A DNA stretch of 13,648 nucleotides. Source: Methyloligella sp. GTDB taxonomy: Bacteria > Pseudomonadota > Alphaproteobacteria > Rhizobiales > JALUTE01. Within the stretch, counting starts at the first letter, position 1; every line of letters begins with the position of its first letter. The stretch covers positions 1 to 13,648 of the forward strand of contig JALUTE010000219.1 of the NCBI GenBank assembly GCA_027058255.1, in the 5' to 3' direction. Shown one piece after another: positions 1 to 6,550 of the stretch. The translations under genes and the position numbers were made by a program. Below the pieces are notes generated by a model. It searched no databases. It was not told the DNA's origin and saw nothing but the letters and a program-made list of their open reading frames with translations.

Positions 1-57
1 TCATCGGCCGCGGCGCCCGCCCTTGCCACCCTCGCGCCCGTGTGCCCGACCGCTCAT
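1..57 (-). CDS. Possible 18-codon Gly/Arg-rich ORF overlapping the thrB stop; unproven
   Basis: An ATG at 57-55 overlaps the thrB TGA (56-54) as ATGA, the usual sign of translational coupling. The frame gives MSGRAHGREGGKGGRRGR and stops at 3-1. That stop in turn overlaps a second ATG at 4-2, where the next gene could start outside the window. In many alphaproteobacteria rnhA follows thrB, so this second ATG may be the rnhA start, but only four bases are visible. The peptide resembles no family I recognise, is strongly basic and lacks hydrophobic residues. It may be a coupling leader, or simply untranslated spacer between two genes. Confidence 0.25.
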   Translation of the reverse strand: MSGRAHGREGGKGGRRGR

Positions 58-1025
58 GCGACCGCCCCCAGCCCATAGGCGCCAACCCCTGTCACGCCCT
101 GGTGGAAGCGCAGCTTGCGCAGATACTCGAGCGGGTCCTTGGGGCGCACCAATGCGCCGTCGGGGGTGTTCAGCCAATCGTGGGCCCGTGTCAGCAGAAA
201 GCGCAGCGCCGCCCCGCGCGCAAGCACGGGCAGCGCCTCGAGATCCCCGGCGTCGAGCGGTCGCACCCTGTCATAGGCGCGCAGCAGGGCGCGCGCCTTG
301 GTGACGTTGAAGGCGTTGTCCGGCTCGAAGCACCAGGCGTTGAGGCATATGGCGATGTCGTAGGCGAGCATGTCCGTGCAGGCGAAATAGAAGTCGATGA
401 TCCCGGAAAGGCGCGTGCCGAGAAAGAACACATTGTCGGGAAAGAGATCGGCATGGATGACCCCCTCGGCAAGGCCCGAGGGCCAATGGCGGGCGAGATG
501 GTCGAGCTCCGCCTCGATCACGCCCGAAAGCCCCGGCGCGACCTCGTCCGCCCGCGCCGCGAGGCTCTCATAGAGGCCCGGCCAGTCGCCGACGGCGAGG
601 CTGTTGGGCCGGCGCATCGGGAAATCCGCCCCCGCCAGATGCAGCCGCGCCAGCCCGGCCCCGAGCGCCGCGCAATGCTCGGGTCTCGGCCGGCGCACCG
701 AGAGCCCTTCGAGAAAGGTCACCAGGGCCGCAGGCCGGCCCATGAGCTCGCGCAGAACCCGGCCCTCGCGATCAAGCACCGGCACCGGACAGGAGATGCC
801 CCGGGCCGCCAGATGCTCCATCAGAGTGAGGAAGAAGGGCAGATCCTCCCGTCGCACCCGCTTCTCGTAGAGGGTGAGGATGTAGCTGCCCTCCTCGGTA
901 TGGACGAGATAGTTGGTGTTCTCCACCCCTTCGGCGATGCCCTTGTAGGAGGTGAGCGCGCCGATGTCGTAGCTGGCGATGAAGGTCTCCAGCGCATCGT
1001 CGGGGATCTCGGTGTAGACGGCCAT
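54..1025 (-). CDS. thrB: Homoserine kinase (choline-kinase-like fold)
   Basis: Phosphorylates L-homoserine to O-phosphohomoserine with ATP, the step before threonine synthase; cytoplasmic. The 323-residue product has the layout of the alphaproteobacterial ThrB family, which belongs to the aminoglycoside phosphotransferase/choline kinase fold, not the GHMP kinases. The N-terminal lobe carries GVENTNYLV (33-41) and ILTLYEKR (49-56). The catalytic loop is VIHADLFPDN (189-198), with Asp193 as the likely base and Asn198 for metal. IIDFYFA (209-215) supplies the metal-binding Asp211. The start at 1025 (MAVYTEIPDD) has a GAAGGA about ten bases upstream and gives the usual family length. A longer frame from 1121 adds 32 residues that look non-conserved. 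The gene lies about 100 nt downstream of ispH on the same strand, an order common in alphaproteobacteria, and is probably co-transcribed with it. Confidence 0.95.
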   Translation of the reverse strand: MAVYTEIPDDALETFIASYDIGALTSYKGIAEGVENTNYLVHTEEGSYILTLYEKRVRREDLPFFLTLMEHLAARGISCPVPVLDREGRVLRELMGRPAALVTFLEGLSVRRPRPEHCAALGAGLARLHLAGADFPMRRPNSLAVGDWPGLYESLAARADEVAPGLSGVIEAELDHLARHWPSGLAEGVIHADLFPDNVFFLGTRLSGIIDFYFACTDMLAYDIAICLNAWCFEPDNAFNVTKARALLRAYDRVRPLDAGDLEALPVLARGAALRFLLTRAHDWLNTPDGALVRPKDPLEYLRKLRFHQGVTGVGAYGLGAVA

Positions 1026-1124
1026 GTTGAGCAAATCCTTCGCTCGGCTCGGGGCGGGACATGTGTCGCAAGGGCGGGCAGACGCCCTCGACGCGCCGCA
1101 CGGCCCGGAGAACGCCTGCATGCA

Positions 1125-2126
1125 TCATTCCGCCGCGGCATCGCGCAGCACGCGTGGCAGCTTGAACGCGATGCTCTCTGTGGCGGTGGTGACGGTCTCG
1201 ACCCGGGCATCGAAGCGCGCGCGGAAAGCCTTGATGATTTCGTCCACCAGCACCTCCGGCGCGGAGGCTCCGGCGGTGAGCCCCACCCGGCGCACCCCCT
1301 CGAACGCCGCCCAGGGAATGTCCGAGGCACGCTGGACCAGCATGGCCCGGGGACAGCCGGACCGCTCCGCCACCTCCACCAGGCGGCGCGAGTTGGAGCT
1401 GTTGGGGGCGCCGACCACGATCATGCGCTCGACCCGGTGCGCAATCGCCTTCACCGCCGCCTGGCGGTTGGTCGTGGCATAGCAGATGTCCTCCTGGTGC
1501 GGCCCCTGGATGGCGGGAAAGCGCCGGCGCAGCACGGCGATGATGCCGGCGGTATCGTCCACCGAAAGCGTCGTCTGGGTGATATAGGCAAGCCCCACCC
1601 CCTCGGGCGGGGCAACCTTTTCGGCGTCCTCGGCGGTCTCGATCAGCGTCACCGCCCCGTCGGGGAGCTGCCCCATGGTGCCCACCACCTCCGGATGCGC
1701 GGCGTGGCCGATCAGAATCACGTGATTGCCGCGCGCAAATTGCCGCTCGGCCTCCACATGCACCTTCGAGACCAGCGGGCAGGTGGCGTCCACATAGAAG
1801 AGATTGCGCGCGCGCGCCGCCTCGGGGACCGATTTCGGCACCCCGTGTGCCGAAAAGATCACAGGGGCATCGGTCTCGGGAATCTCATCGAGCTCCTCCA
1901 CAAAATTGGCGCCTTTGGCCCGCAGGCTCTCCACCACGTATTGATTGTGGACGATCTCGTGGCGCACATAGACGGGTGCACCGAACTTGGCGAGTGCCAG
2001 CTCGACGATCTGGATGGCGCGATCGACACCGGCGCAGAAACCGCGCGGTGCGGCCAGAAACAGGGTGAGCGCAGGCCGGCTCTCTCCCGGGTGAGGGGAC
2101 GGTCGGTAGGGGGCAGGGCCGGGCAT
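1125..2126 (-). CDS. ispH: 4-hydroxy-3-methylbut-2-enyl diphosphate reductase (IspH/LytB)
   Basis: Last enzyme of the MEP pathway: it reductively dehydrates HMBPP to IPP and DMAPP using an oxygen-sensitive iron-sulfur cluster in the cytoplasm. The 333 residues contain all three cluster cysteines in family context: Cys31 (PRGFCAGVDRAI), Cys116 (DATCPLVSKVH) and Cys215 (DICYATTNRQ). The substrate-binding residues are also present: His60 (HEIVHNQYVV), His94 (SAHGVP) and His144/Glu146 (GHAAHPEV), with QTTLSVDDT at 184-192 and TAGASAP near the C-terminus. The start at 2126 has a GGAG seven bases upstream; the first 19 residues are a Pro-rich extension before the conserved strand. It heads the minus-strand ispH-thrB pair and is divergent from the lipoprotein gene. 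I saw no convincing promoter in the 206-bp gap. Confidence 0.97.
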   Translation of the reverse strand: MPGPAPYRPSPHPGESRPALTLFLAAPRGFCAGVDRAIQIVELALAKFGAPVYVRHEIVHNQYVVESLRAKGANFVEELDEIPETDAPVIFSAHGVPKSVPEAARARNLFYVDATCPLVSKVHVEAERQFARGNHVILIGHAAHPEVVGTMGQLPDGAVTLIETAEDAEKVAPPEGVGLAYITQTTLSVDDTAGIIAVLRRRFPAIQGPHQEDICYATTNRQAAVKAIAHRVERMIVVGAPNSSNSRRLVEVAERSGCPRAMLVQRASDIPWAAFEGVRRVGLTAGASAPEVLVDEIIKAFRARFDARVETVTTATESIAFKLPRVLRDAAAE

Positions 2127-2332
2127 GTCTTGACTCCGGGCGATGGATGCGAGCTAAAGGCGAACGGGAGATCGCGGGGGCTTTTGGGGACGGGGGTTCT
2201 TTGCCGTACACTCTTTCCGGGCTTGGTGTGATTCGAAAACGATCGGCAATGATCGCGGCGCCATTCGGTGCCCATGGGTGCAACCGGCGGACCCGGCAGC
2301 CAATGCCTGCCGATTATGCGGAGCGAACGACC

Positions 2333-3040
2333 GTGAAGCAATCGTCTATTCCCCGCCCCGTGCCCGGACCGCGCCCTCGAGCAGGGTGGGCGGGGAAACT
2401 GGCAATCTGCCTCGGCCTTGTCGCCCTCCTGTCCGGTTGCGGCTTCTCGCAGCTCACCTCGGGGCTCGGCTCGGGCCTGTGGGGCGGCAAGGCCAAACCG
2501 AACCCGTCCGTGGCCCCGGCCGTGACAGAGGCGGGGCTGCTCGATGCCGCCAAGGCAGGCGAGGCGGCGGGCGTCGAGGCGGCCATCGGCCATGGCTGCC
2601 CGAAATTCGTCATCTGGCCGCGCGATCGCACCATCACCCGCTATGAGGAGGGGCGCGTCGGCGATGGGCTTGCCATCATCCATCGCGGCGAGCTGACCAG
2701 AACGGCGCGTGAATGCCGCATCGAGCCCGGGCGTGTAACGGTCAAGTACGGCTTCTCTGGCCGCGTCCTGCTCGGCCCCAAGGGGCGGCCGGGCGCCATA
2801 AGGTTGCCGGTGGTCGTGTATGTCACCGACAGGGATCGCGAGAAGGTCCGCACCGAGCGCGTCTTCGTCACGGTGAGCCTCACACGTGACAATCCGATCG
2901 GCTATTTCTCGGCGGTGCGGACCGTCACCTTCGATATACCCGTCGGAACCCGGCCTGCCGACTACAAGCTGTTCGTCGCCTTCGACCGGCAGGCCAACGT
3001 GCCCCGCCGCCATGGCGCGCGCAGGCCGGGCGCTCGCTGA
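2333..3040 (+). CDS. Putative lipoprotein of unknown function
   Basis: From the GTG at 2333 (GGAG nine bases upstream, 2320-2323) the product is 235 residues. It opens with a basic region, then a hydrophobic stretch (AGKLAICLGLVALLSGC, 20-36) ending in a lipobox with Cys36. This predicts signal peptidase II cleavage and lipid anchoring. A Gly/Pro-rich linker (about 37-65) leads to a globular domain of likely beta strands, with motifs GCPKFVIWPRDRTITRYEEG (88-107), TARECRIE (124-131) and GRVLLGPKGRPGAIRLPV (143-160). Cys89 and Cys128 could form a disulfide. I recall similar conserved hypothetical lipoproteins in alphaproteobacteria but cannot assign a function. An ATG at 2303 or 2147 is in frame but would place the lipobox unusually far from the N-terminus. 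The gene stands alone between ispH (divergent) and the gcv promoter. Confidence 0.75.
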   Translation: MKQSSIPRPVPGPRPRAGWAGKLAICLGLVALLSGCGFSQLTSGLGSGLWGGKAKPNPSVAPAVTEAGLLDAAKAGEAAGVEAAIGHGCPKFVIWPRDRTITRYEEGRVGDGLAIIHRGELTRTARECRIEPGRVTVKYGFSGRVLLGPKGRPGAIRLPVVVYVTDRDREKVRTERVFVTVSLTRDNPIGYFSAVRTVTFDIPVGTRPADYKLFVAFDRQANVPRRHGARRPGAR

Positions 3041-3145
3041 GCGCACGCGAATCTCGATGCCTGTGACGCCCATCCCGCCCTGCCCTGCCGGGCCGCGGGT
3101 CCGCCCGTGCCCTGAATGACGGCTGTGGACACGCCCAACGCGCAA

Positions 3146-3173
3146 TTGACACACCCCTGCCCTGACCTATGAT
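3146..3173 (+). promoter_or_regulatory. Sigma70-type promoter of the gcv operon
   Basis: A perfect -35 hexamer TTGACA (3146-3151) is followed after 16 bp by TATGAT (3168-3173), one mismatch from the TATAAT consensus. Transcription would begin near 3180, just before the leader hairpin and about 35 nt upstream of the first glycine aptamer. It lies in non-coding sequence about 105 bp past the lipoprotein stop, so the gcv genes are probably transcribed independently. The sequence match is strong; the start site is inferred. Confidence 0.7.
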
Positions 3174-3179
3174 CGACGA

Positions 3180-3195
3180 GGCTGCGCGAGCAGCC
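3180..3195 (+). other. Leader hairpin with GNRA-type loop at the predicted 5' end of the gcv mRNA
   Basis: GGCTGC (3180-3185), GCGA (3186-3189) and GCAGCC (3190-3195) form a perfect 6-bp stem closed by a GCGA tetraloop. It begins where the predicted transcript starts and precedes aptamer 1 by about 20 nt. It may protect the 5' end or take part in the leader structure that stabilises tandem glycine riboswitches. The fold is clear from the sequence; its role is inferred. Confidence 0.5.
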
Positions 3196-3215
3196 GCAAT
3201 CGACCAGTCGAATCC

Positions 3216-3458
3216 CGCGGGAGAGACCGGTCTCTCCTCGATGCCCTCATGCGGCCGGGAGAGCGGACCGGCGCCGAAGGAGCAACCGCCCCGGAAACTC
3301 TCAGGCAAAAGGACCGCGAGGAGGATGGCGCTCTGGAAAGCAGCCGTGCGGGACAGGATCTCGCCGGCTCACCGAAGGGGATAACCCCGCCCGGCCTCTC
3401 CCTCGCCATGAGACGAGAAGCCTCGGGGGAAATCTCTCAGGTTCCGTGACAGAGGGGG
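3216..3458 (+). promoter_or_regulatory. Tandem glycine riboswitch (two aptamers) upstream of gcvT
   Basis: Two copies of the glycine aptamer core are visible. Aptamer 1 spans about 3216-3318. P1 is CGCGG (3216-3220) with CCGCG (3314-3318). A long arm pairs CCGGTC (3227-3232) with GACCGG (3266-3271), and TCTCC (3233-3237) with GGAGA (3258-3262). The core is GCCGAAGGAGCAA (3273-3285) and ACTCTCAGGCAAAAGGAC (3297-3314). Aptamer 2 spans about 3331-3454. It opens with CTCTGGAAAG (3331-3340), pairs AGCCG (3342-3346) with CGGCT (3365-3369), has ACCGAAGG at 3371-3378, and a P3 arm CCCCG/CGGGG (3385-3389 with 3424-3428). It ends in AAATCTCTCAGG (3430-3441) and AGAG (3451-3454), which pairs with CTCT (3331-3334). 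Such elements switch on gcv genes when glycine is abundant. Stems were paired by eye; boundaries are approximate. Confidence 0.95.
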
Positions 3459-3468
3459 CTAGAACCCT

Positions 3469-3486
3469 GGCGCTCGCAGGAGCGCC
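3469..3486 (+). promoter_or_regulatory. Hairpin between the riboswitch and gcvT, candidate expression platform
   Basis: GGCGCTC (3469-3475), loop GCAG and GAGCGCC (3480-3486) form a 7-bp stem, extendable by a G-U and two G-C pairs. No U-run follows, so it is not a classical intrinsic terminator. GAGCGC occurs again at 3515-3520, directly before the gcvT ATG at 3521, so GCGCTC (3470-3475) could pair with either copy. That would allow translational control by covering the gcvT start. The hairpin is plain in the sequence; the switching role is inferred. Confidence 0.45.
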
Positions 3487-3520
3487 GGGCGGCCCAAGCT
3501 GGAACCGGAGCCCGGAGCGC

Positions 3521-4762
3521 ATGCACGACAAGCCCAGCAAGGACGATCCGCGCGGCGGCGCGGGCGGCGGTGGCGGCGGTGCGGCCCCGGCTGCTGCGGC
3601 CCAGGGCGCCACGGCATCGCTGGCCCGCACGCCGCTTTTCGACCTCCATGTGGCGCTCGGCGCGAAGATGGTCCCCTTCGCGGGCTATGAGATGCCGGTG
3701 CACTATCCGGCGGGCACGCTCGCCGAGCACCGCCATACCCGCGAGAAGGCGGGCCTCTTCGATGTCTCGCATATGGGGCTCGCCGTTCTGAAGACGAGCG
3801 AGGCCGCGCCCGGCACGCCGGAGGCCCACAAGGCGGTGGCTGCCGCCATCGAGACCCTGGTGCCCGGCGAGATTGCGCGCCTTGCGCCCGGGCGCATGCG
3901 CTACACCGTGTTCCTCAGTGCCGACGGTGGCATCCTCGATGATCTCATGATCACGCGGCCGTGCGAGCCGGACGCCGCGGGATCGCTGTTCCTTGTCGTC
4001 AACGCGGCCGTCAAGGCGAGGGATTTCGCCCACGTCGAGGCGCAGCTCGCCGGGCGCGCGCACCTGGAGATCGCCGACGATCGCGCCCTGCTCGCGCTCC
4101 AGGGCCCGCAGGCGGCGGCCGTGCTCTCCCGCTTGGTGCCCGAGGCCGCCGATATGGCCTTCATGTCCAGCCTCGGCACACAGATCGACGCCATCCCCGT
4201 CACGATCAGCCGGTGCGGCTATACGGGCGAGGACGGTTTCGAGTTGTGCATGCCATCGAACCAGGCCACGGCCATTGCCGAGCGCCTGCTCGGCGAAGCG
4301 GAGGTCGCGCCGATCGGCCTCGGCGCCCGGGACACGCTGCGGCTCGAGGCGGGCCTTTGCCTCTACGGCCATGACATCGACGAGACCACGAGCCCCATCG
4401 AGGCCGATCTCGCCTGGACCGTGGCCAAGCGCCGGCGCGAGGCGGGGGACTTTCCGGGCGCGGAGCGCATCCTCCGGGAGCTGCGCGAGGGTCCCGCGCG
4501 CCGACGCGTCGGCATCCGGCCCGAGGGCCGCGCCGTGGCCCGCGAGGGGGCAATCATTCGCGATGAGGCGGGCGCCGAGATCGGCCGGCTCACCTCGGGG
4601 GGATTCGGCCCCACTATCGGCGGCCCCGTGGCCATGGGTTACGTTGCGAGCGGCCATGCCGCGCCCGGCACGGCGCTCCAGGTGGAGGTGCGCGGCAAGG
4701 CGGTGCCGGCGCGCGTCACACCTTTGCCTTTCGTGCCCCATCGCTACCATCGCAAGAGCTGA
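3521..4762 (+). CDS. gcvT: Aminomethyltransferase, glycine cleavage system T protein
   Basis: Transfers the aminomethyl carbon from lipoyl-H protein to tetrahydrofolate, giving 5,10-methylene-THF and NH3. The 413-residue product has the GcvT layout: TPLFDLHVALGAKMVPFAGYEMPV (37-60, N-terminal folate domain), GLFDVSHMG (78-86), the catalytic/folate Asp region GGILDDLMITR (136-146), ALQGPQAA (192-199), GYTGEDGFELCMP (233-245), GLGARDTLRLEAGLCLYGHD (266-285) and a C-terminal barrel domain with TSGGFGPTIG (358-367). The family is usually about 365-380 residues; the excess is mainly an N-terminal leader with a Gly/Ala-rich run (11-33). The ATG at 3521 has GGAG ten bases upstream (3507-3510), and no later in-frame start precedes the conserved core. 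First gene of the riboswitch-controlled gcv operon. Confidence 0.96.
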   Translation: MHDKPSKDDPRGGAGGGGGGAAPAAAAQGATASLARTPLFDLHVALGAKMVPFAGYEMPVHYPAGTLAEHRHTREKAGLFDVSHMGLAVLKTSEAAPGTPEAHKAVAAAIETLVPGEIARLAPGRMRYTVFLSADGGILDDLMITRPCEPDAAGSLFLVVNAAVKARDFAHVEAQLAGRAHLEIADDRALLALQGPQAAAVLSRLVPEAADMAFMSSLGTQIDAIPVTISRCGYTGEDGFELCMPSNQATAIAERLLGEAEVAPIGLGARDTLRLEAGLCLYGHDIDETTSPIEADLAWTVAKRRREAGDFPGAERILRELREGPARRRVGIRPEGRAVAREGAIIRDEAGAEIGRLTSGGFGPTIGGPVAMGYVASGHAAPGTALQVEVRGKAVPARVTPLPFVPHRYHRKS

Positions 4763-4805
4763 GAGCGCGAACCAGAGACGGAACGAGGAAGGGAGGGATC
4801 CGACC

Positions 4806-5183
4806 ATGTCGGACATGCGTTTCACCAGGGAGCATGAGTGGATCCGCGTCGATGGCGACATCGGCACGGTCGGCATCACCGACCATGCTCAGGAGCAATT
4901 GGGCGACATCACCTTCGTGGAGCTGCCGGAGGTCGGCAAGAGCCTCGCCAAGGGCGGCGAGGCGGCCGCGGTCGACTCGGTCAAGGCCGCGAGCGAGGTC
5001 TATGCGCCGGTCTCGGGCGAGGTGGTGGAGGTCAATGGCGCGCTCGACGAGAATGCGGCCCTCGTCAATGAGGACGCCGAGGGCAAGGGCTGGTTCTTCA
5101 AGATGCGGATCGCCGATGAGGGCGAGCTCGACGATCTCATGGATCGCTCCGCCTACGAGACTTTTGTGAAGGAGCAGGCCTGA
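4806..5183 (+). CDS. gcvH: Glycine cleavage system H protein (lipoyl carrier)
   Basis: Small carrier whose lipoyl arm shuttles the methylamine group from P to T protein and is reoxidised by the L protein. The 125 residues match the usual size. Visible motifs are FTREHEWIRVDGDIGTVGIT (6-25), AQEQLGDITFVELPEVG (28-44) and the lipoylation loop VDSVKAASEVYAPVSG (56-71), with Lys60 as the lipoylated lysine. The C-terminal GWFFKMRI (95-102) is also typical. A strong GGGAGGG (4791-4797) lies eight bases before the ATG. It follows gcvT by 43 nt, and its TGA shares one base with the gcvPA ATG (TGATG). Confidence 0.97.
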   Translation: MSDMRFTREHEWIRVDGDIGTVGITDHAQEQLGDITFVELPEVGKSLAKGGEAAAVDSVKAASEVYAPVSGEVVEVNGALDENAALVNEDAEGKGWFFKMRIADEGELDDLMDRSAYETFVKEQA

Positions 5184-6550
5184 TGCGCTACCTGCCGCTG
5201 GAGCCGGAGGACCGCCGCGCCATGCTGGCGCGGATCGGCGTTGCCGACATCGACGCCCTCTTCGCCGACATTCCCGAGGCGGTGCGGCTCGCCGAGCCCC
5301 TCGATCTGCCGCCGGGCGCCGGCGAGCTCGAGGTCACCCGCACCATGGAGCGCCTCGCGGCACGCAACACGCCGGCGGGCTCGGTGCCCTTCTTCATCGG
5401 CTGCGGCGCCTATCGCCATCACGTGCCCGCCACGGTGGACCATCTCATCCAGCGCTCGGAGTTCCTCACCGCCTACACCCCCTATCAGCCGGAGATCGCC
5501 CAGGGCACGCTGCAATATCTGTTCGAGTTCCAGACCCAGGTGGCGCTGATGACCGGCATGGAGGTGGCCAACGCCTCCATGTATGACGGCTCCACCGCCA
5601 CCGCCGAGGCGGTTCTGATGGCCCAGCGCGTCACCAAGCGCGCCAAGGCCGTGCTCTCGGGCAGCCTGCACCCGCATTATCGCGCCGTGGTGGAGACCCT
5701 GGCGCATTTCGGTGAGAGCACTGTCGTCGCCCTGCCGCCTGCGCCGGAGACGATGGGCGGAGGCGAGGCGATCGCCGCCCATATCGACGCCGAGACCGCC
5801 TGCGTGGTGGTGCAGATGCCGGGCTTTTTCGGCGATGTGTTCGATCTTTCCCCCATCGCCGCCGCAGCCCATGCGCATGGCGCCCTGCTCGTCGCCGTCG
5901 TCACCGAGGCGGTCTCCCTCGGCGCCCTCACGCCGCCCGGCGCCATGGGCGCGGACATCGTGGTGGCGGAGGGGCAGTCCCTCGGCAATGGGCTGAATTT
6001 CGGCGGCCCCTATGTGGGCCTCTTCGCCACCCGGCAGAAATTCGTCCGCCAGATGCCCGGCCGCCTGGTCGGCGAGACCGTGGACGCGGACGGGCGGCCC
6101 GGCTATGTGCTCACCCTGGCGAGCCGCGAGCAGCATATCCGGCGCGAGCGCGCCACCAGCAACATCTGCACCAATTCCGGCCTCGCGGCCCTCGCCTTCA
6201 CCATCCACGCCACCCTGCTCGGCGAGGCGGGGCTCGCGCGCCTTGCGACCCTCAACCACGAGAGCGCCATTCTCCTTGCCGAGGCACTGTCCACTGTTCC
6301 TGGGGTCGAGGTGCTGAACGAGACCTTCTTCAACGAGTTCACCCTGCGCGTGCCGGGCCGCGCCGCGGCGCTGATCGACGCCCTCGCCGAGAAGGGCGTG
6401 CTCGGCGGCGTGCCGGTCTCCCGGCTCCTGCCCGACCGGCCGGATCTCGCGGATCTCGTCATCGTGGCCGCGAGCGAGATCAACACCGATGCCGACCGGG
6501 CGCGCTACCGCGACACCCTTGGCCAGATTCTCGCGGAGACGACGTCATGA
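5183..6550 (+). CDS. gcvPA: Glycine dehydrogenase (decarboxylating) subunit 1, P protein N-terminal half
   Basis: Alpha subunit of the two-subunit glycine decarboxylase (P protein), which acts on glycine together with GcvPB and passes methylamine to GcvH. The 455 residues correspond to the N-terminal half of one-chain P proteins. Signature segments are FIGCGAYRHHVPATVDHLI (71-89), TAYTPYQPEIAQGTLQ (96-111), ANASMYDGSTATAEA (129-143), AEGQSLGNGLNFGGPYVG (263-280) and REQHIRRERATSNICTNSG (315-333). This half has the aminotransferase fold but lacks the PLP lysine, as expected for the A subunit. AAGGAG (5169-5174) lies eight bases before the ATG. It overlaps gcvH by 1 nt and gcvPB by 4 nt, so synthesis of the two halves is probably coupled. 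Confidence 0.97.
   Translation: MRYLPLEPEDRRAMLARIGVADIDALFADIPEAVRLAEPLDLPPGAGELEVTRTMERLAARNTPAGSVPFFIGCGAYRHHVPATVDHLIQRSEFLTAYTPYQPEIAQGTLQYLFEFQTQVALMTGMEVANASMYDGSTATAEAVLMAQRVTKRAKAVLSGSLHPHYRAVVETLAHFGESTVVALPPAPETMGGGEAIAAHIDAETACVVVQMPGFFGDVFDLSPIAAAAHAHGALLVAVVTEAVSLGALTPPGAMGADIVVAEGQSLGNGLNFGGPYVGLFATRQKFVRQMPGRLVGETVDADGRPGYVLTLASREQHIRRERATSNICTNSGLAALAFTIHATLLGEAGLARLATLNHESAILLAEALSTVPGVEVLNETFFNEFTLRVPGRAAALIDALAEKGVLGGVPVSRLLPDRPDLADLVIVAASEINTDADRARYRDTLGQILAETTS

Noticed and set aside
1026..1121. Start of thrB at 1121
   Set aside because: The extra 32 residues are Cys/Ser/Pro/Arg-rich and unlike the family N-terminus; the ATG at 1025 gives the expected MAVYT-type start and length.
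42..2231. Long plus-strand open frame (729 codons) opposite thrB and ispH
   Set aside because: It is antisense to two genes with full catalytic motifs. Long empty frames opposite genes are expected at this GC content, and its translation shows no family motif.
2147..2332. Longer N-terminus for the lipoprotein from ATG 2147 or 2303
   Set aside because: It would bury the signal peptide behind tens of extra residues; GTG 2333 has a well-placed ribosome binding site and a normal lipoprotein signal.
3469..3486. Rho-independent terminator after the riboswitch
   Set aside because: The hairpin is good but no run of T follows it, so a classical intrinsic terminator is not supported.
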